A DNA stretch of 64,000 nt from positions 16,355 to 80,354 of the forward strand of contig NZ_SOMN01000023.1 in the NCBI RefSeq assembly GCF_004564235.1, in the 5' to 3' direction. Positions 28,536-40,920 of this stretch are shown piece by piece. Within the stretch, counting starts at the first letter, position 1, and every line of letters starts with the position of its first letter. The notes under the pieces were generated by a model. It was given only the letters and a program-made list of their open reading frames with translations. It was not told the DNA's origin and ran no database searches. A program made the position numbers and the translations under genes. The stretch is from Cohnella luojiensis. Its GTDB lineage: Bacteria > Bacillota > Bacilli > Paenibacillales > Paenibacillaceae.

Positions 28536-29120
28536 ATGATGGGCAAAGTTATCCTGGACATCACGATGTCTTTGGACGGATTTATAGCGGGGCCGAATAT
28601 CAGTTCTAAATTGCCTTTGGGAGAAGGCGGGCTTCGTCTCCATGACTGGATATTCGGGGCCAAGACCGACAAGGACGACATGATCCTGCAAGAGCTAACG
28701 GAGACTTCAGGCGCGGTTATCCTTGGCAGGCGCACGTACGACGATGCGATAGAGGATGCCTGGGGAGGGGTCTCTCCCTTCCATGTGCCCGCCTTCGTCG
28801 TTTCCGGGGAAGAACCGGAAGAGGCCATAGGGGACTCATCGTTTATCTTCGTTACGGACGGGATCGAGAGCACGATCCGGCAGGCCCAAGCCGTCGCGGG
28901 CGACAAGAACGTCTGGGTGATGGGCGGCGCTAATCTCGCGCAGCAATACATAGAAGCCGGACTTCTCGACGAGATGCAGATTCACGTAGCGCCCGTTCTA
29001 TTATGCAAGGGGACTCCATTGTTCAAGTATATCGGCATCGACCTTATCGAACTCGAAAGCACCCGGGTGTTAGAGACCCCGGGCGCGATACATCTTAGAT
29101 ATCGCATCGTTAAACCTTAG
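28536..29120 (+). CDS. Dihydrofolate reductase family protein (RibD C-terminal domain)
   Basis: A 194-residue NADPH-dependent reductase-like protein (PF01872). The opening KVILDITMSLDGFIAGPN is characteristic of this YwjB/YyaP-type group. GAVILGRRTYDD and VWVMGGANLAQQYIEAGLLDEMQIHVAPVLL form the cofactor-binding core. The family resembles, but does not include, true folate reductases, so neither folate nor riboflavin metabolism can be assumed. GAAGGGGG lies 5 bases before the first of two adjacent ATGs. The gene is alone on the plus strand and shares its terminator with convergent eno. Confidence 0.85.
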   Translation: MMGKVILDITMSLDGFIAGPNISSKLPLGEGGLRLHDWIFGAKTDKDDMILQELTETSGAVILGRRTYDDAIEDAWGGVSPFHVPAFVVSGEEPEEAIGDSSFIFVTDGIESTIRQAQAVAGDKNVWVMGGANLAQQYIEAGLLDEMQIHVAPVLLCKGTPLFKYIGIDLIELESTRVLETPGAIHLRYRIVKP

Positions 29121-29128
29121 CAACGTAA

Positions 29129-29168
29129 AAAAAGGACGGACCGTGCCTAAGCACAAGGGTCCGTCCTT
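29129..29168. terminator. Bidirectional terminator between the DHFR-like gene and eno
   Basis: Long hairpin with outer stem AAGGACGGACC/GGTCCGTCCTT and inner stem GTGC/GCAC, flanked by A7 on the left and TTCTTG on the right. Confidence 0.85.
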
Positions 29169-29201
29169 CTTGTTGTTGTCGATTTCATGAGCGAGTGCGA
29201 A

Positions 29202-30524
<1,323 letters not shown>

Positions 30525-30529
30525 TTAAT

Positions 30530-32065
30530 TTAAATAATCAAAGATTTGCCGGTCATCTGCACGGGCTGAGGAAGCTGCATCAATGTAAGGATCGTCGGCG
30601 CTACATCCGCCAGGATTCCTCCTTCGCGAAGCGTATGCCCCGCTTCGGTCACGATGCAAGGAACAGGGTTAGTCGTGTGAGCCGTGAACGGACGCTCGTT
30701 ATCGTCGGTGACCATGTCAGCGTTGCCGTGGTCGGCGATGATGACGCAAACTCCGCCTTTGGCCGTAACCGCATCGACCACTCTTCCGAGGCATTCGTCC
30801 GTCGCTTCCACCGCTTTGATCGTCGGCGCAAGCATACCGGAGTGACCCACCATGTCCGCGTTAGCGAAGTTCAGGACGATCGCGTCATGGTTCTCCGCAT
30901 TGATCTCCTTTACCAGCGCTTCCGTGACTTCGTAAATACTCATCTCCGGCTTCAAGTCGTAAGTAGCGACCTTAGGCGAATTGATGAGGATCCGCGTTTC
31001 GCCTTCCAGGACATGATCCCGTCCGCCGCTGAAGAAGAACGTCACGTGCGGGTACTTCTCCGTCTCGGCAATCCGGAGTTGCTTTTTCCCATGCTGCACA
31101 AGAACCTCGCCTAGGGTATTATCCAATTCCTTAGGCTTATACGCAACGAAACCGCCAACCGTTTCCGCGAATAGCGTCATGCAGACGAAATACAGGTTCT
31201 TAGGAAAGCTCGGCCCGCGATCGAACCCGCGGAAGTCTTCGTTCGTGAACACATTCGATAGTTGAATGGCGCGATCGGGACGGAAGTTGAAGAAAATAAC
31301 CGAATCCTCCGACTCCACGAGACCAACCGGCTTACCGTCCGCTCCTACGATTACTGTCGGCATCACGAACTCGTCGTATACCGACCTCTCGTAAGACTCC
31401 TTCACCGCTTCGATCGGATTGACCGAAGTCGGTCCATCTCCGTAGACCATTGCGCGATAGGATTTCTCCGTCCGTTCCCAGCGCTTATCGCGATCCATTG
31501 CATAGTAACGGCCTTGGATCGTCGCGATCCTGCCTATGCCGAGCTCTTCGATCTTGCTTTGCAATTGGGTTAAGTAGCCGACCGCGCTATCCGGGGATAC
31601 ATCCCGTCCATCGAGAAAAGCATGGATGTAAACTTGGTCCAGTCCTTCCTTCTTGGCCAGTTCCAACAAAGCGAATAGATGAGCGATATGGCTGTGTACG
31701 CCGCCGTCGGATACCAGGCCGTACAGATGAAGCTTCTTGTTGTTCGCCTTCGCGTGCTGAACCGCGCCGAGGAGCGTGGAGTTCTCGTAGAATTCTTGGT
31801 CGCGAATCGACTTGGAGATTCTCGTGAGATCCTGATACACGATCCGGCCCGCGCCGATGTTCAGATGCCCGACCTCGGAATTGCCCATCTGGCCTTCCGG
31901 CAATCCCACCGCTTCCCCGCTCGCCGTTAAGGTCGTATGGGGAAAGGTTTTCCAGAGCAAGTCGAAGTTCGGTTTGTTGGCTTGCGCAACCGCGTTTCCG
32001 TGGGTGCTTTCGCGCATTCCGAAGCCGTCTAGAATAATGAGAGCTACCGGTCTTGGTGCTGCCAT
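30530..32065 (-). CDS. gpmI: 2,3-bisphosphoglycerate-independent phosphoglycerate mutase
   Basis: Manganese-dependent interconversion of 3- and 2-phosphoglycerate, the form used by spore formers. It has 511 residues. The alkaline-phosphatase-like metal site has Asp13 in ILDGFG and the phosphorylated Ser63 in MGNSEVGH. The second metal cluster is [10 protein letters not shown] followed by [10 protein letters not shown] near residues 445-475. It begins one base after the tpiA stop, so translation is probably coupled. Confidence 0.98.
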   Translation of the reverse strand: MAAPRPVALIILDGFGMRESTHGNAVAQANKPNFDLLWKTFPHTTLTASGEAVGLPEGQMGNSEVGHLNIGAGRIVYQDLTRISKSIRDQEFYENSTLLGAVQHAKANNKKLHLYGLVSDGGVHSHIAHLFALLELAKKEGLDQVYIHAFLDGRDVSPDSAVGYLTQLQSKIEELGIGRIATIQGRYYAMDRDKRWERTEKSYRAMVYGDGPTSVNPIEAVKESYERSVYDEFVMPTVIVGADGKPVGLVESEDSVIFFNFRPDRAIQLSNVFTNEDFRGFDRGPSFPKNLYFVCMTLFAETVGGFVAYKPKELDNTLGEVLVQHGKKQLRIAETEKYPHVTFFFSGGRDHVLEGETRILINSPKVATYDLKPEMSIYEVTEALVKEINAENHDAIVLNFANADMVGHSGMLAPTIKAVEATDECLGRVVDAVTAKGGVCVIIADHGNADMVTDDNERPFTAHTTNPVPCIVTEAGHTLREGGILADVAPTILTLMQLPQPVQMTGKSLII

Positions 32066-32066
32066 C

Positions 32067-32828
<762 letters not shown>

Positions 32829-32834
32829 TCACCT

Positions 32835-34016
32835 CTATTTGTCGTTTAGCGCCACGACGCCAGGAAGGACTTTGCCTTCCATGAATTCCAGCGACGCTCC
32901 GCCGCCCGTGGAAATATGGTTCATCTTGTCCGCTAGCTTGAACTTCTCCGCCGCAGCCGCGGAATCTCCTCCGCCAATAACGGTGTAAGCATCCGTCGTT
33001 GCGCAAGCTTGAGCAACGGCAAGAGTACCGTGTGAGAATGGCTCGATTTCGAATACGCCCATCGGTCCGTTCCAGACGACCAGCTTGGAGCTCTTGATGA
33101 CATCCGCGTAGATCTCGCGAGTTTTCGGTCCGATGTCGATGCCTTCCCAATCCGCCGGGATAGAGTCGGTATCTACGATTCGGGTGTTAGCGGAAGCGCT
33201 GAATTTGTCCGCTACCACGATATCGACCGGGATGTAGAAGTTTTTGCCGAGCTGCTTCGCCTTCTCGATGAATCCGAGGGATTGCTCCAGCTTGGAGTTG
33301 TCGAGGAGGGATTTGCCGATTTCCTTGCCTTGCGCTTTGAGGAACGTATAGGAAAGTCCCCCGCCGATAATGATATTGTCCGCGATTTCGATCATTTTAT
33401 TGATGACGTCGATTTTGTCTTTCACCTTGGAGCCGCCCACGATAGCCGTGAAAGGACGTTCAGGGTTGTGCAACGCTTTGCCGAGTACATCCAGCTCTTT
33501 CTCCATCAACAGGCCGGAAACGGCCGGAATGTGATGAGCGATGCCTTCCGTAGAAGCGTGCGCACGGTGCGCCGCGCCGAAAGCGTCGTTTACGAACAAA
33601 TCCGCCAATGCGGCAAAAGCTTTTGCCAATTCGGAGTCGTTGCTTTCCTCGCCCGGGTGAAACCGCACGTTCTCGAGCAGCAGTACATCGCCGTTTTTCA
33701 GCGCGCCTACCTTCGCTTGAACGCTTGTGCCAACGACTTCATCGGCTTTGTTTACTTGCTTGCCTAGAAGGTCGGACAAACGCGCCGCAACCGGCGTCAA
33801 GCGCAACTCTTCCACGACTTCGCCTTTAGGACGACCTAAGTGGCTGGCGAGGATGACTTTTGCGCCTTTTTCGATCAAAAATTTGATTGTCGGCAACGTT
33901 TCGCGGATACGCGTATCATCCGTGATCGCTCCGTTCTCGAGCGGCACGTTGAAATCTACCCGGACAAATACCTTTTTCCCTGCAACATCGACGTCTCTTA
34001 CGCTTTTCTTGTTCAA
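32835..34016 (-). CDS. pgk: Phosphoglycerate kinase
   Basis: Transfers phosphate from 1,3-bisphosphoglycerate to ADP. It has 393 residues. The signature [11 protein letters not shown], the substrate basic patch HLGRPKG, the nucleotide loop GGSKVKDKI and the C-terminal [14 protein letters not shown] are intact. AGGAGG precedes the ATG. A 161-base gap with a GC-rich hairpin separates it from gapA. Confidence 0.98.
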   Translation of the reverse strand: MNKKSVRDVDVAGKKVFVRVDFNVPLENGAITDDTRIRETLPTIKFLIEKGAKVILASHLGRPKGEVVEELRLTPVAARLSDLLGKQVNKADEVVGTSVQAKVGALKNGDVLLLENVRFHPGEESNDSELAKAFAALADLFVNDAFGAAHRAHASTEGIAHHIPAVSGLLMEKELDVLGKALHNPERPFTAIVGGSKVKDKIDVINKMIEIADNIIIGGGLSYTFLKAQGKEIGKSLLDNSKLEQSLGFIEKAKQLGKNFYIPVDIVVADKFSASANTRIVDTDSIPADWEGIDIGPKTREIYADVIKSSKLVVWNGPMGVFEIEPFSHGTLAVAQACATTDAYTVIGGGDSAAAAEKFKLADKMNHISTGGGASLEFMEGKVLPGVVALNDK

Positions 34017-34124
34017 GAGTCAAACCTCCTCGGGTGGCTGTAAATCCCCGGGCGCAAAGCTAGGCTCCATTGATGAGAACCAGCCTCGAGTCCGTCACGC
34101 ATAATTAACTCATTGCAAAAGCGT

Positions 34125-34151
34125 GTCCCGGTTCGCTGGGCAACCCGGGAC
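34125..34151 (-). terminator. Hairpin between gapA and pgk
   Basis: GC-rich stem (GTCCCGGGTT with its complement) with a weak T-run. It is probably a partial terminator or an mRNA-stability element that lets gapA be made in excess. Confidence 0.5.
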
Positions 34152-34177
34152 GTTAGCTTTATTTTCATAAAATTGTC

Positions 34178-35242
<1,065 letters not shown>

Positions 35243-35307
35243 TTAGCGCCGAGACCACTATAGTGTAGGATTACCCTTTTGTTACGCTTGTAACTTGTCT
35301 GTTTCGA

Positions 35308-36330
35308 TTAAACATGTCTCAGGGCTTCGATCGCGGCCGCTTCGTCCGTAACCAGAACGTCATCATGGCCGAATCTCATGACGGAAGCGATAGCTTCGCC
35401 TTTGCTGCTTCCGCCGGCGATGCCGATAACTACGCCCGCTGCTTCGATATCCTCCAGACGTAATCCCGCCGTCGCCATCCGATGTACGACTTTGCCCGAT
35501 CGGTCGAAGTAATAGCCGAAAGCCTCGGCCAACGCGCCGTCTTTCACCAGCTCTTCCTTCGTCTCGTCCTTAAGCTTCCGGCGCCGAGCCATCGTGATGG
35601 CATCTCCGATTCCATGAACGACGATTCGCGCGCTTCTGATCATGTCCACCACTTCGCGAACGTTAGGCTCCTGCATGATCGTCTGGTACGCTTCCTCGCT
35701 CAGATGATCGGGCACGTGAAGCATGCGATATCGCGCTCCCGTACGCTTGGCAAGTTCTGACGCTATCGTGTTCGCCTGGTAGTCCACGCTCTCTCCCAAG
35801 CCGCCCCGCGCGGGCACGAACCAATTGTCTTTCATTTGAGACGGGGTCGCGAACTGCGATGCCATGCGCGCCATCGTTGAACCGCCCATGACGGCTACGA
35901 CGTCGCCCGATGATAGGCTGTCCCTCAGCACTCGGCTTCCCGCCCTGCCAAGCTCCATCTTAATATGGTCGGATGCGTCTGAGTCGCCGGGTACGATAAT
36001 GACTCTCTTCAATCCGAATGCGGTTCGAACCGCCTCTTCCAGATCCGATAAGCCGAATATCTCCTTGACGATCGGCTCCATCTCTTCAACCAGCTGCTTG
36101 CCGCTCGCGCTTAGCGTCATTCCCGCCGGGGCGGTATCCAATAACCCTTGCGTACGCAATACTTCCAGCTCCGAACGAAGGATCCGCTCCGTCATGTCCA
36201 CGCTGGCGGCTAGCGTTCGACGCCCGATCGTTCCCGCTAAGTAGATCCGGTGCAAGATATCGTACCTTTTCTCCATGACCTGCATGAGATCGGGAAGCAG
36301 CTTCTTCTGAATGTCTACGATTTTTCGCAT
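35308..36330 (-). CDS. cggR: Central glycolytic genes regulator CggR
   Basis: Repressor of the gapA operon, released by fructose 1,6-bisphosphate. It has 340 residues, SorC/DeoR family. An N-terminal HTH (about residues 29-60, RTLAASVDMTERILRSELEVLRTQGLL) precedes the sugar-binding domain with GDVVAVMGGSTMARMA and VIGIAGGSSKGEAI. AGGAGGATACG precedes the start. Its own promoter carries the two-part CggR operator described at 36393-36430. Confidence 0.96.
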   Translation of the reverse strand: MRKIVDIQKKLLPDLMQVMEKRYDILHRIYLAGTIGRRTLAASVDMTERILRSELEVLRTQGLLDTAPAGMTLSASGKQLVEEMEPIVKEIFGLSDLEEAVRTAFGLKRVIIVPGDSDASDHIKMELGRAGSRVLRDSLSSGDVVAVMGGSTMARMASQFATPSQMKDNWFVPARGGLGESVDYQANTIASELAKRTGARYRMLHVPDHLSEEAYQTIMQEPNVREVVDMIRSARIVVHGIGDAITMARRRKLKDETKEELVKDGALAEAFGYYFDRSGKVVHRMATAGLRLEDIEAAGVVIGIAGGSSKGEAIASVMRFGHDDVLVTDEAAAIEALRHV

Positions 36331-36392
36331 TCTGTCCGCGTATCCTCCTGGGAACGGATGGTCATCGTCGGCAACGATGCGAATCTTTAGTT

Positions 36393-36430
36393 GGACGTAA
36401 AATGTCCCGCCGTTACACTTTAAGTCCCAC
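36393..36430 (-). promoter_or_regulatory. CggR operator
   Basis: On the minus strand two GGGAC half units, GGGAC-N6-TGT and CGGGAC-N6-CGTC, are separated as in the Bacillus subtilis operator pattern CGGGAC-N6-TGTC-N4-CGGGAC-N6-TGTC. It lies just downstream of the -10 box, where a roadblock repressor would act. Confidence 0.85.
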
Positions 36431-36434
36431 CTCT

Positions 36435-36463
36435 ATATTATCGAAAATTCCGGATTGGCGCAA
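36435..36463 (-). promoter_or_regulatory. Promoter of the cggR-gapA operon
   Basis: On the minus strand TTGCGC (36463-36458) and TAATAT (36440-36435), 17 bases apart, immediately before the CggR operator. Confidence 0.75.
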
Positions 36464-36508
36464 GTCTTAACATCCACGTAAATAACAAATTTACCAAGGC
36501 GCAGTTGC

Positions 36509-36537
36509 TTGCTTTTTACGTCGCAATCGCCTATAAT
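36509..36537 (+). promoter_or_regulatory. tRNA-Arg promoter
   Basis: TTGCTT (36509-36514) and TATAAT (36532-36537) with a 17-base spacer, ending 21 bases before the tRNA. Confidence 0.8.
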
Positions 36538-36558
36538 AATTCTTGCTGTCATTCATGA

Positions 36559-36633
36559 GCGCCCGTGGTCCAACGGATATGACGCAGCCCTCCGAAGGCT
36601 GAGATTGAGGTTCGATTCCTCACGGGCGCGCCA
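36559..36633 (+). tRNA. tRNA-Arg (CCG anticodon)
   Basis: A 75-base tRNA with encoded CCA. The acceptor stem GCGCCCG pairs with CGGGCGC; the anticodon loop is CTCCGAA with CCG, reading CGG codons. The T-arm GGTTCGATTCC is canonical. It has its own promoter and terminator. Confidence 0.96.
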
Positions 36634-36667
36634 ATACCTTTTTCCGCCAAACAATAGCATCCAACAT

Positions 36668-36697
36668 AACCGACCGTTCCATACGGTCGGTTTTTTT
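36668..36697 (+). terminator. tRNA-Arg terminator
   Basis: Nine-bp stem ACCGACCGT/ACGGTCGGT followed by seven T. Confidence 0.9.
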
Positions 36698-36768
36698 GAT
36701 TTTATTTGCCTCTTTCCGGCATTTGACTACTCCTCTTCCATTTACATGATCCAACCCGCTCACGGCGG

Positions 36769-37036
36769 GTTTGCTAACTCCGTCCTCCATGTGGGAATCG
36801 TACCGAATTAGCAAAGAAAGTTTGCTAACTCCGTCCTACATGCGGGATCTGCGCCGAATTAGCAAAGAAAGTTTGCTAACACCATCCTCCATTTGGGATC
36901 TGCGCCGAATTAACAAAGATAGTTCGCTAACACCGTCATCCATTTGGGATCTGCGCCGAATTAACAAAGATAGTTCGCTAACACCGTCATCCATTTGGGA
37001 TCTGCGCCGAATTAACAAAGTAAGTTTGCTAACCGG
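36769..37036. repeat. 51-bp tandem repeat array B (six core copies)
   Basis: GTTTGCTAAC-type cores begin at 36769, 36820, 36871, 36922, 36973 and 37024, each exactly 51 bases apart. The early units keep TTAGCAAA and TTTGCTAA arms separated by five bases, an 8-bp hairpin at each unit junction; later units are mutated (TTAACAAAG, GTTCGCTAA). On the other strand the same family forms array A at 11026-11199. No gene is supported in 36698-37387. Confidence 0.93.
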
Positions 37037-37040
37037 TTTA

Positions 37041-37143
37041 AGCCACTTCCAGCGAAACAAGCGTTCCTGGCGCGGGTATCCGGTTGGTCTGAGCCACTTT
37101 CGGCGAAATAAGCGTTCCTAGCGCGGGTATTTGGTCAGTCAAA
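37041..37143. repeat. 51-bp tandem duplication, array C
   Basis: Two units beginning at 37041 and 37092, again 51 bases apart, sharing AGCCACTT, GCGAAA, AAGCGTTCCT and GCGCGGGTAT. The unit sequence is not evidently the same as array B, which it adjoins, but the period is identical. Confidence 0.85.
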
Positions 37144-37387
37144 GCAACTCGCCCTTCCTCTCCACATAGTCTGCCGCGTGACTTTGCGGTTATTTATTAT
37201 TCTGAGAGTATATAGAGGAAAGGGGTGGCTCCGGAGAGTTTACGTCCGCCTTTAAAATCGAGTTGCACCCGCATATTTCATTCCCAGCAACTCGATTTTA
37301 ACCAGCAACGTAGGAGGTACCCCATTCCGGCATATGCGGCCACCAGAATAAGAATCTAATCCTCCAAGTCACCGCGCCTGACGGCCC

Positions 37388-37404
37388 TTTGACTTTCTTT
37401 GACT
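37388..37404 (-). promoter_or_regulatory. CtsR operator of clpP
   Basis: Tandem heptads AGTCAAA-GAA-AGTCAAA on the minus strand, a match to the CtsR consensus (A/G)GTCAAA-NAN-(A/G)GTCAAA. It overlaps the -35 box of the clpP promoter, so clpP should be derepressed by heat or protein stress. Confidence 0.9.
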
Positions 37405-37427
37405 TTTACCACCGGATTCGCTATGAT
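37399..37427 (+). promoter_or_regulatory. Sigma-A promoter of clpP
   Basis: TTGACT (37399-37404) and TATGAT (37422-37427) with 17 bases between them. Confidence 0.85.
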
Positions 37428-37460
37428 AAAAAAACCAAAACATGAGGAGGGACGTCAAAC

Positions 37461-38045
37461 ATGAGTTTCGTACCTATGGTTGTCGAGCAAACAAATCGAG
37501 GAGAACGGGCCTATGACATTTATTCCCGTTTACTCAAGGATAGAATCGTATTTCTAGGCACTCAGGTTAATGACGTGGTTGCCAACTCCATCATCGCCCA
37601 GCTGCTGTTCTTGGCGGCCGAAGATCCGGAAAAAGACATCCACCTGTACATTAACAGCCCCGGCGGCTCCATTACGTCAGGGATGGCCATTTTCGATACG
37701 ATGCAGTTTATCAAACCCGATGTCTCTACGATCTGCGTCGGCATGGCCGCATCGATGGGTGCTTTCCTGCTAGCCGCAGGCGCAAAAGGCAAACGTTTCG
37801 CCCTTCCGAATAGCGAAGTCATGATCCACCAGCCGCTAGGCGGTGCCGAGGGCCAAGCCAGCGACATCGAAATTCGGGCACGCCGAATTCTTAAGCTGCG
37901 CGACAAGCTGAACGGCATACTATCGGAACGCACGGGCCAACCGCTCGAGCGCATCGAGAAAGATACCGATCGCGATAATTTCATGGAAGCGGAAGTAGCT
38001 CGTGAATATGGACTAATCGACAAAGTCATCGATAAGGTCGTATAA
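37461..38045 (+). CDS. clpP: ATP-dependent Clp protease proteolytic subunit
   Basis: Barrel-forming serine protease that works with ClpX or ClpC and degrades tmRNA-tagged proteins, misfolded proteins and regulators. It has 194 residues. The catalytic triad is Ser98 (GMAASMGA), His123 (MIHQP) and Asp172. GAGGAGGGA precedes the ATG. It is monocistronic, with its own CtsR-controlled promoter upstream and a terminator downstream. Confidence 0.98.
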   Translation: MSFVPMVVEQTNRGERAYDIYSRLLKDRIVFLGTQVNDVVANSIIAQLLFLAAEDPEKDIHLYINSPGGSITSGMAIFDTMQFIKPDVSTICVGMAASMGAFLLAAGAKGKRFALPNSEVMIHQPLGGAEGQASDIEIRARRILKLRDKLNGILSERTGQPLERIEKDTDRDNFMEAEVAREYGLIDKVIDKVV

Positions 38046-38075
38046 CGTTAACTCCCTTTAGAATTACGCATTCGA

Positions 38076-38120
38076 ATAAAAACGCGTATCGACGTGAAAT
38101 CAGCGTCGGTACGCGTTTTT
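38076..38120 (+). terminator. clpP terminator
   Basis: Stem AAAAACGCGTA/TACGCGTTTTT with further inner pairing (CGACG/CGTCG), 30 bases after the clpP stop. Confidence 0.85.
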
Positions 38121-38295
38121 AACTGCTTAAAAGCAACATTATTTATCACACAACAACACTCGTGTCAACAAAAATTCAAAACTTTGAATGCCCTCTCTGC
38201 TAGTCGGACAATCCATGATATGCTGTCTGAAGAGGTAATACCATTTACCTCCAATTCTAGTCATCACCTAGGAACTTTGGAAGTGAGGGATCTTT

Positions 38296-38556
38296 ATGCC
38301 TGAACGGTCCTACCCGTATCTTGTAAACAAACAGTCCGATGCCAAAATGCCAATCCGAAAAACAAACGAAAGCCACATTGATATGGTGGCCGCTCGTCGG
38401 TTAAGCGATAAAGCGTTGCTGCTTCGCCCGCTGAAGGATGAGCATCTGTTGGAAGTCTACAGGGAAGCCAAGAAAATGAACTTATCCGACGAATTCATCG
38501 AGTTGCTGGAAGAAGCACTCTCCATTCGCCAATTAAGTCAATACAAAGAAGCTTAA
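38296..38556 (+). CDS. sda: Sda-like sporulation histidine-kinase inhibitor
   Basis: Eighty-six residues whose C-terminal half matches Sda, the checkpoint protein that blocks KinA autophosphorylation when DNA replication is disturbed. The segment LKDEHLLEVYREAKKMNLSD followed by EFIELLEEAL aligns with the two helices of Sda (L-DE-L-E-Y--A--MNL---FIEL-E). The N-terminal 40 residues are extra compared with the 46-52-residue Bacillus protein. GAGGGATC precedes the ATG; a shorter start at an internal Met is possible. No clear DnaA box was found upstream, unlike B. subtilis sda. Confidence 0.8.
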   Translation: MPERSYPYLVNKQSDAKMPIRKTNESHIDMVAARRLSDKALLLRPLKDEHLLEVYREAKKMNLSDEFIELLEEALSIRQLSQYKEA

Positions 38557-38585
38557 TTACAACCAATGCTAATCCCTAACCTTCA

Positions 38586-38616
38586 GACCGCCTCCTCCTT
38601 CGGATGGCGGTTTATT
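38586..38616 (+). terminator. sda terminator
   Basis: Stem ACCGCC/GGCGGT plus inner TCC/GGA with TTTATT after it. Confidence 0.7.
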
Positions 38617-38720
38617 TATTTAATAAAAAGAGCAAGAACAAGGGATCACTTCCCCTACTCTCGCTCTCAATCTCACTCGCCTCGCCTACGCTAAGCGATC
38701 CACCTTCATCTACCTACACG

Positions 38721-39491
38721 TTACTGCATTTCGTACTGCACGGTAACATTGGTGCTGATCTCGATCTGTCCCGACTGCACCGATGATGAGGCTTCTCCGT
38801 CCGCTGTCGCAAACTTCATGTTGGCTTGCTCTCTTGCAAACAAGATCGGATTATCGGAAACGTCTCCCTGAACGATGTTAATTACGCCTTTCAGCTGACG
38901 CTTGGCAGACGTAGCGAGCACGCCGGCTTTCGCCGCGGCGTTGTCCATTGCTTTTTTGAGCGCGTCCAACTCATACTGTTCCTTCTTCTCCGTAGAAAAT
39001 CGAACGCCATCTATACGGTTAGCACCGGATGCGGATAACGCATCGAACAGCTTGCCGATCTCCGTAAGCTTACGGTAAGTCACCTGGATGGAATGGACCG
39101 CGACGTAGCCCTTCAGTACCTGTCCATCCTCCTCCGTATAGTTATACTCCGGCTGCACGTTGAATCCGGTTGTCTTCACGTCTTTCTTGTCGATCCCGAA
39201 CTTCTCGTACAAGGTCTTCTCGACCGCGGCAAACTTGTCCGCGTTCGCCTGTTGGGCTTCCACGGCCTTCGAGCCCCGAGTCTCGACCGCCAAATTCAAA
39301 TACGCGACATCCGGCTCCACCATAACCGACCCCGTCGCCCCTACCGTTACCGTGTAAGGCGGAGTCGCGCTTGCGACCGTCTGAACTGTTTCCGCTGCCA
39401 CCACACCGCTCTCCCCTCGTCCAAACCCAAACCATCCGATGATGACTGCCGCCATCAATACCGCCAACAATTGCACAGTGCGTTTGTTCAT
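38721..39491 (-). CDS. SIMPL domain (DUF541) secreted or membrane-anchored protein
   Basis: A 256-residue protein with an N-terminal signal or anchor (basic NKR, then VQLLAVLMAAVIIGWFGF) and one SIMPL domain. Family features are TVTVGATGSVMVEPDVAYLNLAVETRG, the DVKTTGFNVQPEY segment, and ANRIDGVRFSTEKKE. The family is periplasmic or cell-surface in other bacteria, with no defined enzymatic role; links to oxidative stress have been proposed for a few members. It is monocistronic, downstream of the HPr terminator. Confidence 0.88.
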   Translation of the reverse strand: MNKRTVQLLAVLMAAVIIGWFGFGRGESGVVAAETVQTVASATPPYTVTVGATGSVMVEPDVAYLNLAVETRGSKAVEAQQANADKFAAVEKTLYEKFGIDKKDVKTTGFNVQPEYNYTEEDGQVLKGYVAVHSIQVTYRKLTEIGKLFDALSASGANRIDGVRFSTEKKEQYELDALKKAMDNAAAKAGVLATSAKRQLKGVINIVQGDVSDNPILFAREQANMKFATADGEASSSVQSGQIEISTNVTVQYEMQ

Positions 39492-39569
39492 GATCTATAC
39501 CCCTTTCGGTTGTTTGACTTTAATGACGGAACTACCATCCCTAATGTTTCAATTATTGCCTATAAAATG

Positions 39570-39593
39570 CAAAAAGCTCCCCTAGGGAGCTCC
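39570..39593 (-). terminator. Terminator after the HPr gene
   Basis: Stem AGCTCCC/GGGAGCT with a short loop and TTTTTG on the minus strand. Confidence 0.85.
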
Positions 39594-39606
39594 ATGCGAA
39601 AGTAAC

Positions 39607-39876
39607 TTATTGGTTTTCAAGCTCTTCTTTGCTTACAAGCTGGACTAAAGCGGTTACAGCTTGCTCTGCATCGGAACCTTCCGCGCTGATCGCGACTTCC
39701 GTTCCGGAGCTGATCGCCAAGCTCATAATACCCATGATGCTTTTCGCGTTAACTTTCTTGTCATCCTTCTCCACGAAGACATCGGAGGAGAATTTATTGG
39801 CTTCTTGCACGAATAGTGCCGCCGGTCTGGCGTGAAGACCCGTTTTAAGCCGAACAACAACCGGCTGTCTCGTCAT
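39607..39876 (-). CDS. HPr family phosphocarrier at the crh locus
   Basis: Eighty-nine residues of the HPr fold. The position behind whiA is that of crh in B. subtilis, whose product lacks the phosphorylatable His. Here His15 is present (TGLHARPAA) together with Ser46 (KSIMGIMSL), the HprK target. It could therefore function both in the PTS and as a CcpA co-repressor. GGGGGT precedes the ATG. hprK is in the same window at 58353-59285. Whether another ptsH exists in the genome cannot be seen. Gene symbol left open. Confidence 0.92.
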   Translation of the reverse strand: MTRQPVVVRLKTGLHARPAALFVQEANKFSSDVFVEKDDKKVNAKSIMGIMSLAISSGTEVAISAEGSDAEQAVTALVQLVSKEELENQ

Positions 39877-39978
39877 GGACCGGATACCCCCTATCTTTGT
39901 TCGTCCCGCTGCCCGGGACCCCCGTGCTACAGTTTCTAGACTATTATAACATTGTTATGAACAAAAGCGCTATACGGT

Positions 39979-40914
39979 TTATGCGCCGCCATTCCGGATT
40001 TTTTCAGCTAATTCGTCAAGTTTCCTGAGACGATGATTAACGCCGGACTTGCTGACCTGTCCCTTAAGCAAATCCCCGACTTCCTTCAGGTTAATATCAG
40101 GATGCTGAAGCCGGACTTCCGCCACCTCGCGCAGCTTCTCGGGCAGGTTGTTCAGACCGACCTCTTTCACGAGCAGCTTGATATTGTCGATTTGCCTAAC
40201 CGCCGCCCCGATCGTTTTGTTCAGGTTGGCCGTCTCGCAATTGACGATCCGGTTCACGGAATTCCGCATATCCCGCATAATGCGAACATCTTCGAATTTG
40301 AACAAAGCTTGATGGGCGCCGATGATGCTAAGAAACTCGATTATTTTTTCGCCCTCTTTAATGTACAGGATAAAGCCCTTCTTGCGCTCGATAAACCGTG
40401 CGTTAAGATGAAACTTGTTCGCAAGGTCTACCAAGGCTTGGCAATGCTCCTCATACATAGAAGAGATCTCCAAGTGATAGGATGATCCCTCCGGATTATT
40501 AACCGATCCCCCCGCCAGGAATGCACCGCGCAGGTAAGCTTTCTTGCAGCAAGGCTTGCGAACCAAGTTCTTGTCGATGCTGGGGTGGAAAAGAAATCCT
40601 TCCGAGACGATCGACAGGTCGTTCAGAATCGCTTCCGCGCCTGCCGGCACCCTCACGACGTAAACGTTGTTTTTCTTCAGGCGCATTTTTTTGCGGACGA
40701 GCAATTCGGTCACTACCGTAAAATGTCGTTTGAGAAGGGTGTACATTCGGCGTGAGATTGCGGCATTCTCGGTAGCGATATCCAGCACGACGCGTTTATT
40801 GGTGAGCGAGATCGTTCCGTTCATCCGGATGAGCGCCGATAGCTCTGCCTTTTCGCAGCAGCTTTCGGTTTCGAGCATGGTTAATTCCTTTTTCGTTAGC
40901 GCCGCAAATGACAT
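39979..40914 (-). CDS. whiA: DNA-binding protein WhiA
   Basis: A 311-residue protein with an N-terminal homing-endonuclease-like fold lacking nuclease residues ([22 protein letters not shown] near residues 130-150) and a C-terminal helix-turn-helix ([23 protein letters not shown], then [16 protein letters not shown]). In Streptomyces it controls sporulation, and in Bacillus it affects cell division and chromosome segregation. It lies 6 bases after yvcK. AAGGGGTGA precedes the ATG. Confidence 0.96.
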   Translation of the reverse strand: MSFAALTKKELTMLETESCCEKAELSALIRMNGTISLTNKRVVLDIATENAAISRRMYTLLKRHFTVVTELLVRKKMRLKKNNVYVVRVPAGAEAILNDLSIVSEGFLFHPSIDKNLVRKPCCKKAYLRGAFLAGGSVNNPEGSSYHLEISSMYEEHCQALVDLANKFHLNARFIERKKGFILYIKEGEKIIEFLSIIGAHQALFKFEDVRIMRDMRNSVNRIVNCETANLNKTIGAAVRQIDNIKLLVKEVGLNNLPEKLREVAEVRLQHPDINLKEVGDLLKGQVSKSGVNHRLRKLDELAEKIRNGGA

Positions 40915-40920
40915 GCCAAA

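Noticed and set aside
36771..37121. Open frames across the 51-bp repeats as a repetitive protein
   Set aside because: The frames stay open because 51 is a multiple of three. There is no ribosome binding site, the frames include flanking non-repeat DNA, and base conservation follows the hairpin rather than codons.
36769..37143. CRISPR array
   Set aside because: The 51-bp units are directly adjacent, with no unique spacers between constant repeats, and no cas genes are present.
38140..38160. DnaA box upstream of sda
   Set aside because: The TTATCACAC-like stretch needs a shift or several mismatches to fit TTATCCACA.
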